A stretch of DNA of 64,000 bases, taken from NCBI GenBank assembly GCA_902800305.1, contig CADCDP010000017.1, forward strand, positions 1 through 64,000, in the 5' to 3' direction. How positions within the stretch are numbered: the stretch's first letter is position 1; every line of letters begins with the position of its first letter. The position numbers and the translations under genes were made by a program. Of this stretch, positions 16,812 through 27,444 are shown piece by piece. The DNA comes from an uncultured Bacteroidales bacterium. GTDB taxonomy: Bacteria; Bacteroidota; Bacteroidia; Bacteroidales; Bacteroidaceae. The notes beneath the pieces are model-generated. The model ran no database searches, was not told the origin of the DNA, and saw only the letters and a list, made by a program, of their open reading frames with translations.

Positions 16812-18355
16812 AGCAAATACTCACAACGTTCATGGCCTCTATAGCGATGGCATCAGCGGCACAGACCACTTCTGTGCCTCGGCTTGTTGTGGGCATCTCC
16901 ATCGACCAACTCCGTTCGGACTATCTGAACGCTTTCATGCCACTCTATGGAGAAGGCGGTTTCAAATTGCTTTTAGACAAGGGGCAAGTCTATCCGAACG
17001 TGCAGTATCAGCACACTCCCATTGACCGTGCTTCGGCCATCGCCACCATCGTGACAGGTACAGTGCCCTACAACCACGGCATCATCGCTGAAGAGTGGAT
17101 GCACCGCTCCGAACTGCACACGAATTTCTGTGTGGATGACCGTCAGTATAAGGGTGTGGAAACCAGCGACTGCTCTTCACCCAAGAACCTGTTAGTGAGC
17201 ACCATCGGCGACGAATTGAAGGTTGCCACACACGGCAAGGCTCTCGTTTACAGCATTGCACCCAACCGTGAAGCGGCAGTTTTGGCGGCTGGTCATGCGG
17301 CTGATTGGGCCATGTGGATAGACAACCTGAGCGGACGATGGGCTGGCACGACCTATTATGGGCAAGCCCCATCATGGTTCCGCTATGTAGAATCGAGTGC
17401 TATTGCCAACAGAATATCGTCGCTGGTTTGGGAGCCTTATAACAATACGGGGTCATATAACTACTACTTGACCACCACCCAGAAGCCTTTTTCCCACAGT
17501 TTCACGGGTGACAGCAAATTCAGAATCTTCAAGACCTCGGGATTGGTTAATGAAGAGGTGACGAAGGCAGTCCGCTATTGCATGGAGAATGGTGGTGCAG
17601 GAATGGACGAAGTGACTGATTTCCTGTCTGTCTGCTATTATGCAGGCGACTTTCAAGGAACTGCCACGACGACCACCGAACTACAAGACACCTACACGCG
17701 GCTGGATGAAGAACTTGCCACGCTGCTACAGCGCATTGACAAGTTGGTGGGATTAGACAAGACGCTCATTTTCATTACCTCAACAGGTTACGACGACATC
17801 GACCATACGGGAGACCTCTCGAAATATCGCATCCCGACGGGCAACTTCAATATCAACCGCTGTGCCACCTTGCTCAACATGTACCTCTGTGCCATGTATG
17901 GCAATGGACAGTACGTGGAGAGCTACTATGGCAATCAGTTCTACCTCAACCACAAACTGCTGGAACAAAAGCAGTTGAAGCTGGCAGAGGTGCTGGAGCA
18001 TTGTGAAGATTTTCTCTTCCAGTTTTCGGGAGTAAGAGATGTATTTACTGCGCATCGCATCACCCAAGGTGCATGGACACCTGGCATCAGTGCAATCCGC
18101 AATGGATTCAACCCCAAATGTTCGGGCGACATCATCGTGCAGGTGTCTCCAGGCTGGAATCTCGTGAACGAAGACCGTAACACTAAGAAGATGCAGCGAG
18201 ACTCTTTCTTCGAGTTTCCCCTCATCTTCTTCGGCTACACAATAAAGGCAGAGAGAGTGCCTACCCCTGTCACGGTGGACTGCATAGCCCCGACTGTGGC
18301 ACACCACATCCGCATTAGGGCACCCAACGCTTGTTCCACTTCTCCACTCTTCTAA
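16808..18355 (+). CDS. Secreted alkaline phosphatase-superfamily protein
   Basis: This 515-residue protein has a signal peptide (MKQILTTFMASIAMASAAQ) and a type I phosphodiesterase/alkaline-phosphatase fold. The first metal site is VVGISIDQLRSDYL. The nucleophile region is TPIDRASAIATIVTGTVPYN, where the PafA-type TGPGHAS is altered, so the catalytic Thr/Ser cannot be assigned with confidence. Later metal ligands appear around STGYDDIDHTGD. The predicted role is periplasmic phosphate-ester hydrolysis; the substrate is unknown. It is translationally coupled to the upstream DUF4105 gene. Confidence 0.82.
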   Translation: MKQILTTFMASIAMASAAQTTSVPRLVVGISIDQLRSDYLNAFMPLYGEGGFKLLLDKGQVYPNVQYQHTPIDRASAIATIVTGTVPYNHGIIAEEWMHRSELHTNFCVDDRQYKGVETSDCSSPKNLLVSTIGDELKVATHGKALVYSIAPNREAAVLAAGHAADWAMWIDNLSGRWAGTTYYGQAPSWFRYVESSAIANRISSLVWEPYNNTGSYNYYLTTTQKPFSHSFTGDSKFRIFKTSGLVNEEVTKAVRYCMENGGAGMDEVTDFLSVCYYAGDFQGTATTTTELQDTYTRLDEELATLLQRIDKLVGLDKTLIFITSTGYDDIDHTGDLSKYRIPTGNFNINRCATLLNMYLCAMYGNGQYVESYYGNQFYLNHKLLEQKQLKLAEVLEHCEDFLFQFSGVRDVFTAHRITQGAWTPGISAIRNGFNPKCSGDIIVQVSPGWNLVNEDRNTKKMQRDSFFEFPLIFFGYTIKAERVPTPVTVDCIAPTVAHHIRIRAPNACSTSPLF

Positions 18356-18364
18356 TTTATCTTG

Positions 18365-18403
18365 AATATCTAGAAAAACTAGAAGGGCTAGAATATCTAG
18401 AAA
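18365..18403. repeat. Short ctagaa repeats
   Basis: Between the phosphatase gene and secA, tatctagaaaaactagaa and ggctagaatatctagaaaga repeat the ctagaa core four times, partly as inverted pairs. No clear -7 box is seen before secA, so its promoter is unresolved. Confidence 0.5.
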
Positions 18404-18470
18404 GACAAGGATAGACTATTTCACTCATCCAATAAACAAAAACTTCCAACGACTTATAAATAAACAATAT

Positions 18471-21400
18471 ATGGCATTTTCATTAAACAAATTCCTCAGC
18501 AGCCTATTCGGCAACAAAGCAGCACGCGACATCAAGGAGATTCGCCCCATTGTTGAACAAATTCTCGCTGTTGAGCCAGAAATCCAGAAGCTCACTAACG
18601 ACGAGCTTCGTGCCAAGGTCGATGAGATTAAGGCATTCCTTCAAGACAAAGTGAAGGACAAGCGAGCAGAAATTGCAGAGCTTAAAAAGAAGATTGAAGC
18701 TACAGAAATCGACAAACGTCAACCCATCTTCGAGGCTATCGACAAAAAAGAAGTAGAAGTGCTTGACCTCTTCGACGAAGGACTCACCGAAGTGCTTCCC
18801 ACGGTGTATGCCATCGTAAAGGACACAGCTCGACGTTTTACCAATGCAGAAAATGGCGACATCATCGTGACTGCGACCGACTTCGACCGCGACCTCTCCA
18901 TCGACCACGATTTTGTGGACATTGACGGGGACAAAGCCATCTGGCACAACCATTGGATAGCCAGCGGCAACGAGATGACTTGGAACATGATTCACTACAA
19001 CGTGCAGCTCTTCGGTGGTATCGTGCTGCATCAGGGAAAAATCGCCGAGATGGCAACGGGTGAAGGTAAGACCCTTGTGGCTACATTGCCCGTGTTCCTC
19101 AATGCCCTCTCACGCAACGGTGTTCACGTCGTGACAGTCAACGACTACCTCGCCAAACGTGACTCCGAGTGGATGGGACCGCTCTATATGTTCCACGGTC
19201 TGAGTGTGGATTGCATCGACAAGCATCAGCCCAACTCCGAGGAACGTCGTCGTGCTTATCAGGCAGATATTACCTTCGGAACTAACAACGAGTTTGGTTT
19301 CGACTATCTGCGTGACAACATGGCGATGGCACCCAAAGACCTCGTGCAGCGCATCCACAACTATGCCATTGTCGATGAGGTGGACTCCGTGCTCATCGAC
19401 GATGCCCGTACCCCACTCATCATCTCAGGTCCTATCCCCAAGGGCGACGTGCAGATGTTCGAAGAATACTGTCCCATCGTCGAACAGCTGGTGGAGGCAC
19501 AACGTCGTTTGGCACAGAACTACCTCTCAGAGGCCAAGAAACTCATCGAATCGGACAACAAAGACGACGTGACTGCTGGTTTCCTCTCACTCTTCCGTGC
19601 CTACAAAGGTCTGCCCAAGAGCAATGCCCTCATCAAATACCTCTCACAACCAGGCATCAAGACGGGTCTTCTCCAAACGGAGGAAATCTACATGGAGAAC
19701 AACAACCGCCGTATGCCCGAAGCTACCAATCCACTCTTCTTCGTGGTGGACGAAAAATTGAAGTCGGTGGAAATGACCGACAAGGGCAATCAGCTCATCG
19801 CCAACATCGTGAAGGATGACACCTTCTTCGTGCTACCCGACATCACAACCCAACTCTCAGCACTTGAAAACGAAACCTTCAAGGACGAAGAAGAGAAACT
19901 GGCTAAGAAGGATGCCCTGATGCAGGACTACGCACTGAAGGCAGAGCGTGTACACACTATCCAGCAGTTGCTGAAGGCTTACACCATGTTCGTGAAGGAC
20001 GATGACTACGTGATTATGGATGGTGAAGTGAAGATTGTCGATGAACAGACAGGTCGTATCATGGAAGGACGTCGTTGGAGCGACGGACTGCATCAAGCCG
20101 TGGAAGCCAAGGAACGCGTGAAGGTGGAAGCTGCCACTCAGACCTTCGCCACCATCACCCTGCAGAACTACTTCCGTATGTACCACAAATTGGCAGGTAT
20201 GACTGGTACTGCCATCACCGAGGCTGGCGAGTTTTGGGACATCTATAAACTGGATGTGGTGGAAATCCCGACCAATCGTCCCATCGCCCGCAACGACATG
20301 AACGACCGTGTCTATAAGACGAACCGCGAGAAATATAATGCTGTCATTGAGGAAATTGTGAAGATGCGCAACAGCGGTCGTCCCGTACTGGTCGGCACCA
20401 CCTCTGTGGAAATCTCCGAGTTGCTGTCCCGAATGCTCTCCATGCGCAAGATACCCCACCAAGTCCTCAATGCCAAGCTCCACCAGAAGGAAGCTGACAT
20501 CGTGGCACTGGCAGGTCAAAGTACGCTCGGCGAGGTTGTCAACGAAGATGGCACCAAGGAAGAGAAGATGCTGGGAGCTGTGACCATCGCCACCAATATG
20601 GCAGGTCGTGGTACCGACATCAAGCTCTCCGACGAAGTGAAAGCCGCTGGAGGTCTGGCCATCATCGGTACAGAGCGCCATGAGAGCCGCCGCGTTGACC
20701 GTCAGCTGCGTGGACGTGCAGGTCGTCAGGGCGACCCAGGTTCTTCTGTATTCTATGTGTCGCTCGAAGACAAACTCATGCGCCTCTTCGCCAGCGACCG
20801 TATCTCTAAGGTGATGGACCGCCTCGGCTTCGAGGATGGCGAAATGATTGAGCACAAGATGATTAACCAGAGCATCGAACGTGCCCAGAAGAAAGTGGAA
20901 GAGAACAACTTCGGCATCCGAAAACGTCTGCTCGAATATGACGACGTGATGAACAAGCAGCGCAAAGTCATCTACGAACGTCGTCGCCACGCCCTCATGG
21001 GAGAGCGCATCGGCATGGACATCTCCAACATGATTTGGGACCGCGTTGTGCATATTCTTAACAACGGTGACTACGACAGCTGCAAAGAAGACTTCCTGCG
21101 CATCTTCGCCATGGAGATACCGTTCGACATGGAGAAGTTTGAGGCAGAAAGCCGTAACAAACTGCAAGACGAAGCCTTCGATGTAGTCATCGACACCTTC
21201 AAGAAGCGCACGGCACGTTTAGCCTCTGTCGCCTTCCCTGTCATCAAGGAAGTCTATGAGACCAAAGGCAGCATGTACGAAAACATCCTCGTACCCATCA
21301 CCGACGGTCGCCGCATCTACCAAATCAGCATCCCGCTCAAAGAAGCCTACGAGACCGAAGGACGCTCCATCCTTGTGGCCTTCGAAAAAGCCATCCTGCT

Positions 21401-21854
21401 CCACACCATCGACGACGCATGGAAAGAAAACCTCCGTGCCCTCGACGAGTTGAAGCAATCCGTGCAGAATGCTTCCTACGAGCAGAAAGACCCGCTACTC
21501 ATTTTCAAACTGGAGTCCGTCAACCTCTTCGACAACATGGTCAACGAAATCAACGACGGCACTATCTCCGTACTCATGCGTTGCTCCATCCCCATTGCCC
21601 AGCCACAAGAGATTCACCAGGCACCCAAAGCATCCATGGAGGAAATCAGCCATGAGCATCTCACAGAGATTCACCAGAATCTCGACGAGCCATCGGAGAC
21701 TCAACGCCAACAGGCACAAGCGGCACAGACCGACACCCGTGCCCGTCAGCCCATTGCGCCCATCGTAAACAATGGTCCCAAGATTGGCCGCAACGACCCA
21801 TGTCCCTGTGGTTCAGGAAAAAAGTACAAAAACTGCCATGGAAAAATGATGTAA
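18471..21854 (+). CDS. secA: Preprotein translocase ATPase SecA
   Basis: This 1127-residue motor drives proteins through SecYEG. Walker A is MATGEGKT (194-201), with VNDYLAKRD just after it and [16 protein letters not shown] from about 302. The preprotein cross-linking and helical scaffold regions follow, then [12 protein letters not shown] and [16 protein letters not shown]. The C-terminus is the zinc-binding SEC-C tail [17 protein letters not shown] that contacts SecB and the ribosome. It is about 220 residues longer than E. coli SecA because of insertions usual in Bacteroidetes. It is monocistronic by spacing and ends at a bidirectional terminator. Confidence 0.97.
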   Translation: MAFSLNKFLSSLFGNKAARDIKEIRPIVEQILAVEPEIQKLTNDELRAKVDEIKAFLQDKVKDKRAEIAELKKKIEATEIDKRQPIFEAIDKKEVEVLDLFDEGLTEVLPTVYAIVKDTARRFTNAENGDIIVTATDFDRDLSIDHDFVDIDGDKAIWHNHWIASGNEMTWNMIHYNVQLFGGIVLHQGKIAEMATGEGKTLVATLPVFLNALSRNGVHVVTVNDYLAKRDSEWMGPLYMFHGLSVDCIDKHQPNSEERRRAYQADITFGTNNEFGFDYLRDNMAMAPKDLVQRIHNYAIVDEVDSVLIDDARTPLIISGPIPKGDVQMFEEYCPIVEQLVEAQRRLAQNYLSEAKKLIESDNKDDVTAGFLSLFRAYKGLPKSNALIKYLSQPGIKTGLLQTEEIYMENNNRRMPEATNPLFFVVDEKLKSVEMTDKGNQLIANIVKDDTFFVLPDITTQLSALENETFKDEEEKLAKKDALMQDYALKAERVHTIQQLLKAYTMFVKDDDYVIMDGEVKIVDEQTGRIMEGRRWSDGLHQAVEAKERVKVEAATQTFATITLQNYFRMYHKLAGMTGTAITEAGEFWDIYKLDVVEIPTNRPIARNDMNDRVYKTNREKYNAVIEEIVKMRNSGRPVLVGTTSVEISELLSRMLSMRKIPHQVLNAKLHQKEADIVALAGQSTLGEVVNEDGTKEEKMLGAVTIATNMAGRGTDIKLSDEVKAAGGLAIIGTERHESRRVDRQLRGRAGRQGDPGSSVFYVSLEDKLMRLFASDRISKVMDRLGFEDGEMIEHKMINQSIERAQKKVEENNFGIRKRLLEYDDVMNKQRKVIYERRRHALMGERIGMDISNMIWDRVVHILNNGDYDSCKEDFLRIFAMEIPFDMEKFEAESRNKLQDEAFDVVIDTFKKRTARLASVAFPVIKEVYETKGSMYENILVPITDGRRIYQISIPLKEAYETEGRSILVAFEKAILLHTIDDAWKENLRALDELKQSVQNASYEQKDPLLIFKLESVNLFDNMVNEINDGTISVLMRCSIPIAQPQEIHQAPKASMEEISHEHLTEIHQNLDEPSETQRQQAQAAQTDTRARQPIAPIVNNGPKIGRNDPCPCGSGKKYKNCHGKMM

Positions 21855-21892
21855 AAAAAGCCTCCGCCTCAAATTGGGACGGGGGCTTTTTT
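21853..21892. terminator. Bidirectional terminator, secA/lpdA
   Basis: An A-tract, then gcctccg paired with cgggggc (one G-U pair), then a T-tract. It is wedged between the secA stop (21854) and the lpdA stop on the other strand (21892), so it serves both. Confidence 0.88.
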
Positions 21893-23226
21893 CACACCTC
21901 CGCTGCCGCTTTCACAATCTCGGAAAGCGAAGGATGGATGTGTACCATCTCAGATAATTCTGCAACCGTCGTGTGGCGACACATCAGCACACTTACTTCC
22001 TGCACAAGGTCGGCTGCATGAACACCGTATGCATGGCAACCTAAAATAGTTCCGTCGGGCGAAGTTAATAGTTTCAGCATTCCCTCTGATTCGTTCATCG
22101 CAACAGCCTTCCCATTGCTTCTCCAGAACGATTTGCGACACACAAACTCCATCCCTTGCGCTTTACATTCATCTTCCGACCATCCCACGCAAGCAGCTTC
22201 AGGCAGGGTGTAGATAGCAGCAGGCATGATGTCGAGACGCATCCCATCAGGTTGTCCCAATAGTTGGTGTACCACATGGATGCCCTGCATCTCAGCTGCA
22301 TGAGCCAGCATCTGACGCCCATTCACATCACCAACAGCATAAATCCCCGGAATAGTCGTCTGTAAATTGTCATCAACGACAATCCCACGACGTTCGTCGT
22401 ACTCAAAGCCCGCCAACTTAAAATGGTCGGACACACGAGGCACACGCCCCACGGCCATCAACACTTCCTCTGCCCGAACCTTTTCCACCCTGCCTTTCTT
22501 GTCCTCAAACGTCACTTCTCCATGATCAATACTCTTAACAGCACACTGCAAACAGAAGTGTACACCCCGTTTCTCCAACACCTTGCGCAACCTCTTGGCA
22601 ATGTCAGCATCGAGAACAGGCAGACATTCCTTCATAAACTCCACCACCGTCACCTCTACACCAAAGCTGTTGAAGATGCTGGCAAACTCCATGCCTATGA
22701 CTCCTGCACCTACGATACAGAGCGATTGGGGCAGATGGTCGAGGGCAAGCAAGTCCGACGAATCCAACACTCGACCCTTACACTGTTCCAGTCGCAAAAC
22801 TTTCGGTTTCGAACCAGTAGCCACAATTATGGCATCAGCCATATAATCAACCCCATTAGCCATTACCGTCTTAGCATCCTTAAAAGAAGCCTCTGCCCGA
22901 ACTACGGTAATATTCGGATGTTTCAGCATAGACTCCACTCCCTCACGCAAAGCCGTCACCACCTCATTCTTGCGAGCCACCACCCGTTCGAAGTTCAAGT
23001 TGTACTGCAAATGTTCCAAACCAAAAACATTTGCCTCCTTCAAAATCTGCATCACCTCGGCGTTACGCACGAAAGACTTCGTGGGAATACACCCTTCATT
23101 GAGGCACGTGCCCCCAACATGAGAAGCCTCAATAATGATGACTTTCATACCATGTTGGGCAGCATACACAGCGGCGCGGTAACCACCAGGTCCCGCGCCG
23201 ACGATAAGTAAATCAGTCTTTATCAT
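21892..23226 (-). CDS. lpdA: Dihydrolipoyl dehydrogenase (glycine cleavage L protein)
   Basis: This 444-residue flavoprotein reoxidises the dihydrolipoyl group of GcvH using NAD+. It has FAD-binding VGAGPGGYRAAVYA, the redox disulfide GGTCLNEGCIPTK, a second nucleotide-binding VGAGVIGMEFASI, and the C-terminal His-Pro-Ser segment VHIHPSLSEIV with the catalytic His. I start at MIKTDLLIVGAGPGG (23226); a 19-codon extension upstream is open but unlike the family. This start overlaps the gcvPB stop by 14 nt. It is the last gene of the gcv operon, so this L protein is probably dedicated to glycine cleavage. Confidence 0.94.
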   Translation of the reverse strand: MIKTDLLIVGAGPGGYRAAVYAAQHGMKVIIIEASHVGGTCLNEGCIPTKSFVRNAEVMQILKEANVFGLEHLQYNLNFERVVARKNEVVTALREGVESMLKHPNITVVRAEASFKDAKTVMANGVDYMADAIIVATGSKPKVLRLEQCKGRVLDSSDLLALDHLPQSLCIVGAGVIGMEFASIFNSFGVEVTVVEFMKECLPVLDADIAKRLRKVLEKRGVHFCLQCAVKSIDHGEVTFEDKKGRVEKVRAEEVLMAVGRVPRVSDHFKLAGFEYDERRGIVVDDNLQTTIPGIYAVGDVNGRQMLAHAAEMQGIHVVHQLLGQPDGMRLDIMPAAIYTLPEAACVGWSEDECKAQGMEFVCRKSFWRSNGKAVAMNESEGMLKLLTSPDGTILGCHAYGVHAADLVQEVSVLMCRHTTVAELSEMVHIHPSLSEIVKAAAEV

Positions 23227-24622
23227 GTAATAATTGTTGATAAGTGACAATCGGATGTTTGGCAGCCAACACATCATCCACACGTCCTATCGGTGTCAAG
23301 TGTGGTGCAGACTTCACTTCATCTGGAGTCGTCTTTGCCTCTTCAGCAATCCGACGCATCACAGCGATAAAGCCATCCAACGTTTCTTTCGATTCATTCT
23401 CTGTAGGTTCCACCATCAGACTTTCGTGGAAAAGCAAGGGGAAATAGATAGTTGGAGCATGGTACCCATAATCCAACAAACGTTTCGCTACATCCATCGT
23501 GGTAACTCCCGTGGACTTATCCTTCAAACCATCGAACACAAACTCATGGCAGCACAAACCATCAATAGGCAGTTCGTAAACATCCTTCAACGACTCCTTT
23601 ACATAGTTGGCGTTCAGCGTAGCCAAAGACCCCACCTCCTTCACATGCTCTCGTCCCAAAGTCAAGATATAGGCATAAGCACGGAGCATGACGGAGAAGT
23701 TACCATGATAAGGACTTACCACAGGGAAGAAATCTTGCAATCCCTCCCTCACACCAACGGGGCCAGCACCAGGACCTCCACCTCCATGAGGCGTGGAGAA
23801 AGTCTTATGTAGATTGATGTGCATCACATCGAAGCCCATATCGCCTGGACGACATGTACCCAACATGGGATTAAGGTTTGCCCCGTCGTAATACATCAAG
23901 CCGCCACAGGTATGAATAAGCGATGCAATCTCTGGGATGCTCTTTTCAAATAATCCAAGTGTGTTGGGATTGGTCATCATCATAGCAGAAATCTCAGTTC
24001 CCTGCTCCGACACAATACGTTTCAAGTCCTCCACATCCACCGTGCCATCAGCCATTGACTTTACTTCCACCACTTCCAGACCACACACTGCCGCCGAAGC
24101 GGGATTGGTTCCATGAGCACTATCGGGTACAATCACCTTCTTACGCCCCATATCGTTATGCGAACGGTGATAATTGTCTATTGTCATTAACCCCGTCAAC
24201 TCACCGTGGGCACCAGCATACGGTTTGAAAGTGAAGTGAGCTAAACCTGTCAAGGAACACAACGAACGCTCAAGGAGTGTTACCACAGCTTCTGCACCCT
24301 TCACCGTTTCTGTTGGCTGCTCTGGATGTAGATACAGAAACGAAGGTAAGGCAGCCATCTCTTCATTGATTTTCGGATTGTACTTCATCGTACATGACCC
24401 CAATGGATAGAAACCATTATCTACACCAAAGTTGTTCAATGACAGGTTCGTATAATGTCGCACCACCGTCAGTTCGTCACATTCAGGCAAAGCTGCATCC
24501 GTTGTCCGCCGCATCATCGAAGGAATCTCGTAACCACCCATACGATTCTTGGGCAGGCTGTAACCCTTTCTCCCTTTGCGAGATAGCTCGAATATCAAGT
24601 TTCCATATAATCTGTTATTCAT
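23213..24622 (-). CDS. gcvPB: Glycine dehydrogenase (decarboxylating) subunit 2
   Basis: This 469-residue catalytic half of the P protein decarboxylates glycine with PLP and passes the aminomethyl group to GcvH. The PLP lysine lies in HINLHKTFSTPHGGGGPG, and SAHGTNPASA and CTMKYNPKINEE are further family marks. Two-gene P proteins occur in many bacteria; here the partner gcvPA lies just upstream, with its stop overlapping this start by 4 nt. Confidence 0.95.
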   Translation of the reverse strand: MNNRLYGNLIFELSRKGRKGYSLPKNRMGGYEIPSMMRRTTDAALPECDELTVVRHYTNLSLNNFGVDNGFYPLGSCTMKYNPKINEEMAALPSFLYLHPEQPTETVKGAEAVVTLLERSLCSLTGLAHFTFKPYAGAHGELTGLMTIDNYHRSHNDMGRKKVIVPDSAHGTNPASAAVCGLEVVEVKSMADGTVDVEDLKRIVSEQGTEISAMMMTNPNTLGLFEKSIPEIASLIHTCGGLMYYDGANLNPMLGTCRPGDMGFDVMHINLHKTFSTPHGGGGPGAGPVGVREGLQDFFPVVSPYHGNFSVMLRAYAYILTLGREHVKEVGSLATLNANYVKESLKDVYELPIDGLCCHEFVFDGLKDKSTGVTTMDVAKRLLDYGYHAPTIYFPLLFHESLMVEPTENESKETLDGFIAVMRRIAEEAKTTPDEVKSAPHLTPIGRVDDVLAAKHPIVTYQQLLHDKD

Positions 24623-25935
24623 AAGGCAGCAATCTTTACGAGGTTATCTATTTCTTCTTTCGTGCGTTTCTCGGTAACGGCAAAGAGAAAACCTTCTCCT
24701 ATACGAACACCACCAAGAATACCTGCATCAATAAAACGCTGATAGAGTTGATTGCCGTCACCATCGTACTTCACATAGAACTCATTAAAAAAAGGTTGGT
24801 CGTACACTAATGTAAAATGGCCAGTTTTTAATAATTCGTCGCATAAATAGTGAGCACCAGCATAGCTCATCTCAGCAGCTTCTTTCAAACCGTGCTTACC
24901 CATAAGCGATAAATACACCGTCACCCAAAGTGCCATCAGAGACTGGTTGGAACAGATGTTCGAAGTGGCTTTCTGCCGACGGATATGCTGTTCACGAGCT
25001 TGTAAAGTCAACACAAAAGCCCGTTGTCCACGGTTATCTCTCGTCATACCAACGATACGTCCAGGCATCTTCCGAATCAGTTTCTCCGTACAGCACATAT
25101 AACCCACGTATGGCCCTCCCCACTGCATAGGAATTCCGAGGCTTTGCCCATCGCCAACCGCAATATCGGCACCCCATTCACCCGGTGTTTTCAACACAGC
25201 GAGATTAGCCGCTACACCATCAACAACGAAAAGTGCTTTTTGTGCGTGACACGCATCAGCATAACCCGTAAAGTCCTCTACAATACCATAGACATTTGGT
25301 TGCTGTACCATGACACCAGCCACCCCACCTTCCAATAGTTTCGTTTTTAAGTCATTTAAGTCAGTCACACCATTTTTCATGGCCACTATCTCCAATTTGA
25401 TACCACGATGGAGCGCATAACAACGCAATACCTCCAAGGTCTTACCATTCATCGTTTCAGACACCAATACTCGATCCACCTTCTTCCCTGCTGCCACAGT
25501 CATCATCATGGCTTCAGCGGCGGCGGTCGTACCGTCGTACATCGATGCATTCGAAATATCCATACCCGTCAGTTCAGCCATCATCGATTGATACTCAAAG
25601 ATATAATGAAGGGTACCTTGAGATATTTCAGCTTGATAAGGTGTATAAGATGTTAAGAACTCGGAACGTGACAACAAGTTTGGAATAACAGAAGGCGTGT
25701 AATGGTCGTAGACACCATGTCCTGCGAAACAAGTCAACTGCTGATTCTGGGAACCAAGTGCTTCAAACTGTTGTCGCACTTCCATCTCGCTCATCTCAGA
25801 AGGAAGGTCATAGTCGTCCTTAAAGCAGATACTTTCGGGTATCTGTGCGTAAAGTCCATCAAGACTCTCCACCCCAACCTTTTCCAGCATCGCCTTCAGG
25901 TCTTCTTCCGTATGGGGGAAATATTTATAAGTCAT
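24619..25935 (-). CDS. gcvPA: Glycine dehydrogenase (decarboxylating) subunit 1
   Basis: This 438-residue partner of GcvPB completes the split P protein. Its opening MTYKYFPHTEEDLKAML and the motifs FAGHGVYDHYTPSVIP, SNASMYDGTTAAAEA and ATSNICSNQSLMAL are typical. The ATG at 25935 forms ATGA with the gcvH stop, which decides between it and an ATG three codons upstream. It overlaps gcvPB by 4 nt, so translation of the two subunits is probably coupled for equal output. Confidence 0.95.
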   Translation of the reverse strand: MTYKYFPHTEEDLKAMLEKVGVESLDGLYAQIPESICFKDDYDLPSEMSEMEVRQQFEALGSQNQQLTCFAGHGVYDHYTPSVIPNLLSRSEFLTSYTPYQAEISQGTLHYIFEYQSMMAELTGMDISNASMYDGTTAAAEAMMMTVAAGKKVDRVLVSETMNGKTLEVLRCYALHRGIKLEIVAMKNGVTDLNDLKTKLLEGGVAGVMVQQPNVYGIVEDFTGYADACHAQKALFVVDGVAANLAVLKTPGEWGADIAVGDGQSLGIPMQWGGPYVGYMCCTEKLIRKMPGRIVGMTRDNRGQRAFVLTLQAREQHIRRQKATSNICSNQSLMALWVTVYLSLMGKHGLKEAAEMSYAGAHYLCDELLKTGHFTLVYDQPFFNEFYVKYDGDGNQLYQRFIDAGILGGVRIGEGFLFAVTEKRTKEEIDNLVKIAAL

Positions 25936-26312
25936 TTCGTACAAAATTCTTCGTATGTCTTGGAATCCATCAACTGCTCAAGTTCAGCCTTGTCACTCAA
26001 TTCCACTTTAATTATCCAGTTTTCGTATGCATCCTGATTCACCAGTTCGGGAGCATTTTCGAGTGCTTCATTCACTTCAATGACCGTTCCACTCACAGGA
26101 GCATACAAGTCACTGGCAGCCTTCACACTCTCCACCGCACCGAATTCCTCACCAGCCTCCACTTCATCATCCACTTCTGGCAAATCCACATAAACCACAT
26201 TGCCCAAAGCATTCTGAGCGTAATCAGTGATACCGATGGTACCTTCATTGCCTTCTACTCTTACCCATTCGTGCGACTCCGAGTAGTAGAGCCCTTCCAT
26301 TACTTTTGCCAT
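25932..26312 (-). CDS. gcvH: Glycine cleavage system H protein
   Basis: This 126-residue lipoyl carrier shuttles the aminomethyl intermediate among the P, T and L proteins. The lipoyl-attachment lysine is Lys64 in GAVESVKAASD. The fold opens LYYSESHEWVRVEG, as usual. I choose the ATG at 26312 (MAKVMEGLYYSE); an in-frame ATG 16 codons upstream would add a lysine-rich tail not seen in the family. It lies 25 nt after gcvT, and its stop overlaps the gcvPA start. The lipoate ligase two genes upstream is the likely modifier. Confidence 0.94.
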   Translation of the reverse strand: MAKVMEGLYYSESHEWVRVEGNEGTIGITDYAQNALGNVVYVDLPEVDDEVEAGEEFGAVESVKAASDLYAPVSGTVIEVNEALENAPELVNQDAYENWIIKVELSDKAELEQLMDSKTYEEFCTK

Positions 26313-26337
26313 AATGATTCCTATTTTTTGTTCTTTA

Positions 26338-27438
26338 TTATTTTTTATAATGTTTTTCATAAAATTTCTTCTTCACCACCCTACCTTCGAACACTTTCTT
26401 ACGAATTTGGATGAATACCACCGTGCCTAACGCAGCCCACTTGCTATCGATTAGAGCCATGCATACACTTTTGTCGGACGACAATGTGTGATAACCTGTC
26501 GTCACTTCCCCGATGGGTTGTCCGTCTTTCAGCACCACATAACCATGACGAGGTATCGCCTTATCGGCCAATTCTATTCCTACAAGCTTCTTGGCTACAC
26601 CCTCTGTCTTTTGTTGCAAAAGAGCCTCACGACCAATAAAATCAGTCTTATCCAATTTGACAAAAATACCCAATCCAGCCATGATAGGCGAAATTTCCTC
26701 TGTTAGTTCGTCACCATAAAGCGGTAAACCAACTTCGAAACGCAACGTATCGCGACAACCCAGTCCACAGGGTTGTACACCAGCTTCAATAAGCTTGTCC
26801 CAACAACTGCGGATATAGTCAACCGAGGCGTATATCTCAAATCCGTCTTCTCCCGTGTAGCCAGTACGACTCACGATGACATCTCCAATGGTCTTCACCG
26901 TATAGAAAAGGAGTTCGCTACAAGGAATGCCCAACACCGTTTCCATCACATATTCAGACTCTGGTCCCTGCACCGCAATCTGTCCATAAAAATCTGACAC
27001 GTTTTGCAGATCCACTTCAAACCCTTCAGCGTGTTGTTGCATCCATGCCCAATCCTTGTCGATATTAGCCGCATTAATCACCAAGAAGAAATCCCCCTCA
27101 CCCATCTTGTACACTAACAAATCGTCCACCGTACCACCATCTTCTTGGCACATCATACCGTAATAAATCTTGCCTATAGGAGCATCTGCAATGTCGTTGG
27201 TAAAGATGTATTGTATATATCGTTCCGCATCCTTTCCTCTCACAGTCACTTCACCCATGTGCGAAACATCAAACACTCCCACTTTCTCACGCACGGCCTT
27301 ATGTTCCAAGGCAATTCCTGCATACTGGATAGGCATCTCGAAACCACCAAACGGCGATATCAATGCCCCCAAAGCCACGTGCTTGTCATAAAGACAAGTA
27401 CGCTTCTCTTTTTTTTCTAATTCCTGTTCTGTCACCAT
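26338..27438 (-). CDS. gcvT: Aminomethyltransferase (glycine cleavage T protein)
   Basis: This 366-residue folate-dependent enzyme releases ammonia from the aminomethyl-H protein and forms 5,10-methylene-THF. It shows FGGFEMPIQYAGIALEHKAV, DVSHMGEVTV, the catalytic Asp region NDIADAPIGK, and RTGYTGEDGFEIY. The length is typical. It starts 6 nt after the lplA stop and has a Lys-rich C-terminus. Confidence 0.95.
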   Translation of the reverse strand: MVTEQELEKKEKRTCLYDKHVALGALISPFGGFEMPIQYAGIALEHKAVREKVGVFDVSHMGEVTVRGKDAERYIQYIFTNDIADAPIGKIYYGMMCQEDGGTVDDLLVYKMGEGDFFLVINAANIDKDWAWMQQHAEGFEVDLQNVSDFYGQIAVQGPESEYVMETVLGIPCSELLFYTVKTIGDVIVSRTGYTGEDGFEIYASVDYIRSCWDKLIEAGVQPCGLGCRDTLRFEVGLPLYGDELTEEISPIMAGLGIFVKLDKTDFIGREALLQQKTEGVAKKLVGIELADKAIPRHGYVVLKDGQPIGEVTTGYHTLSSDKSVCMALIDSKWAALGTVVFIQIRKKVFEGRVVKKKFYEKHYKK

Positions 27439-27444
27439 CTCCGA

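Noticed and set aside
19857..21167. 436-codon open frame opposite secA
   Set aside because: It is a reverse-strand shadow of a highly conserved gene with no recognisable motif or translation start signal.
23227..23283. 19-codon N-terminal extension of lpdA
   Set aside because: It lies wholly inside gcvPB and is unlike the family N-terminus, which starts with MIKTDLLIVGAGPGG.
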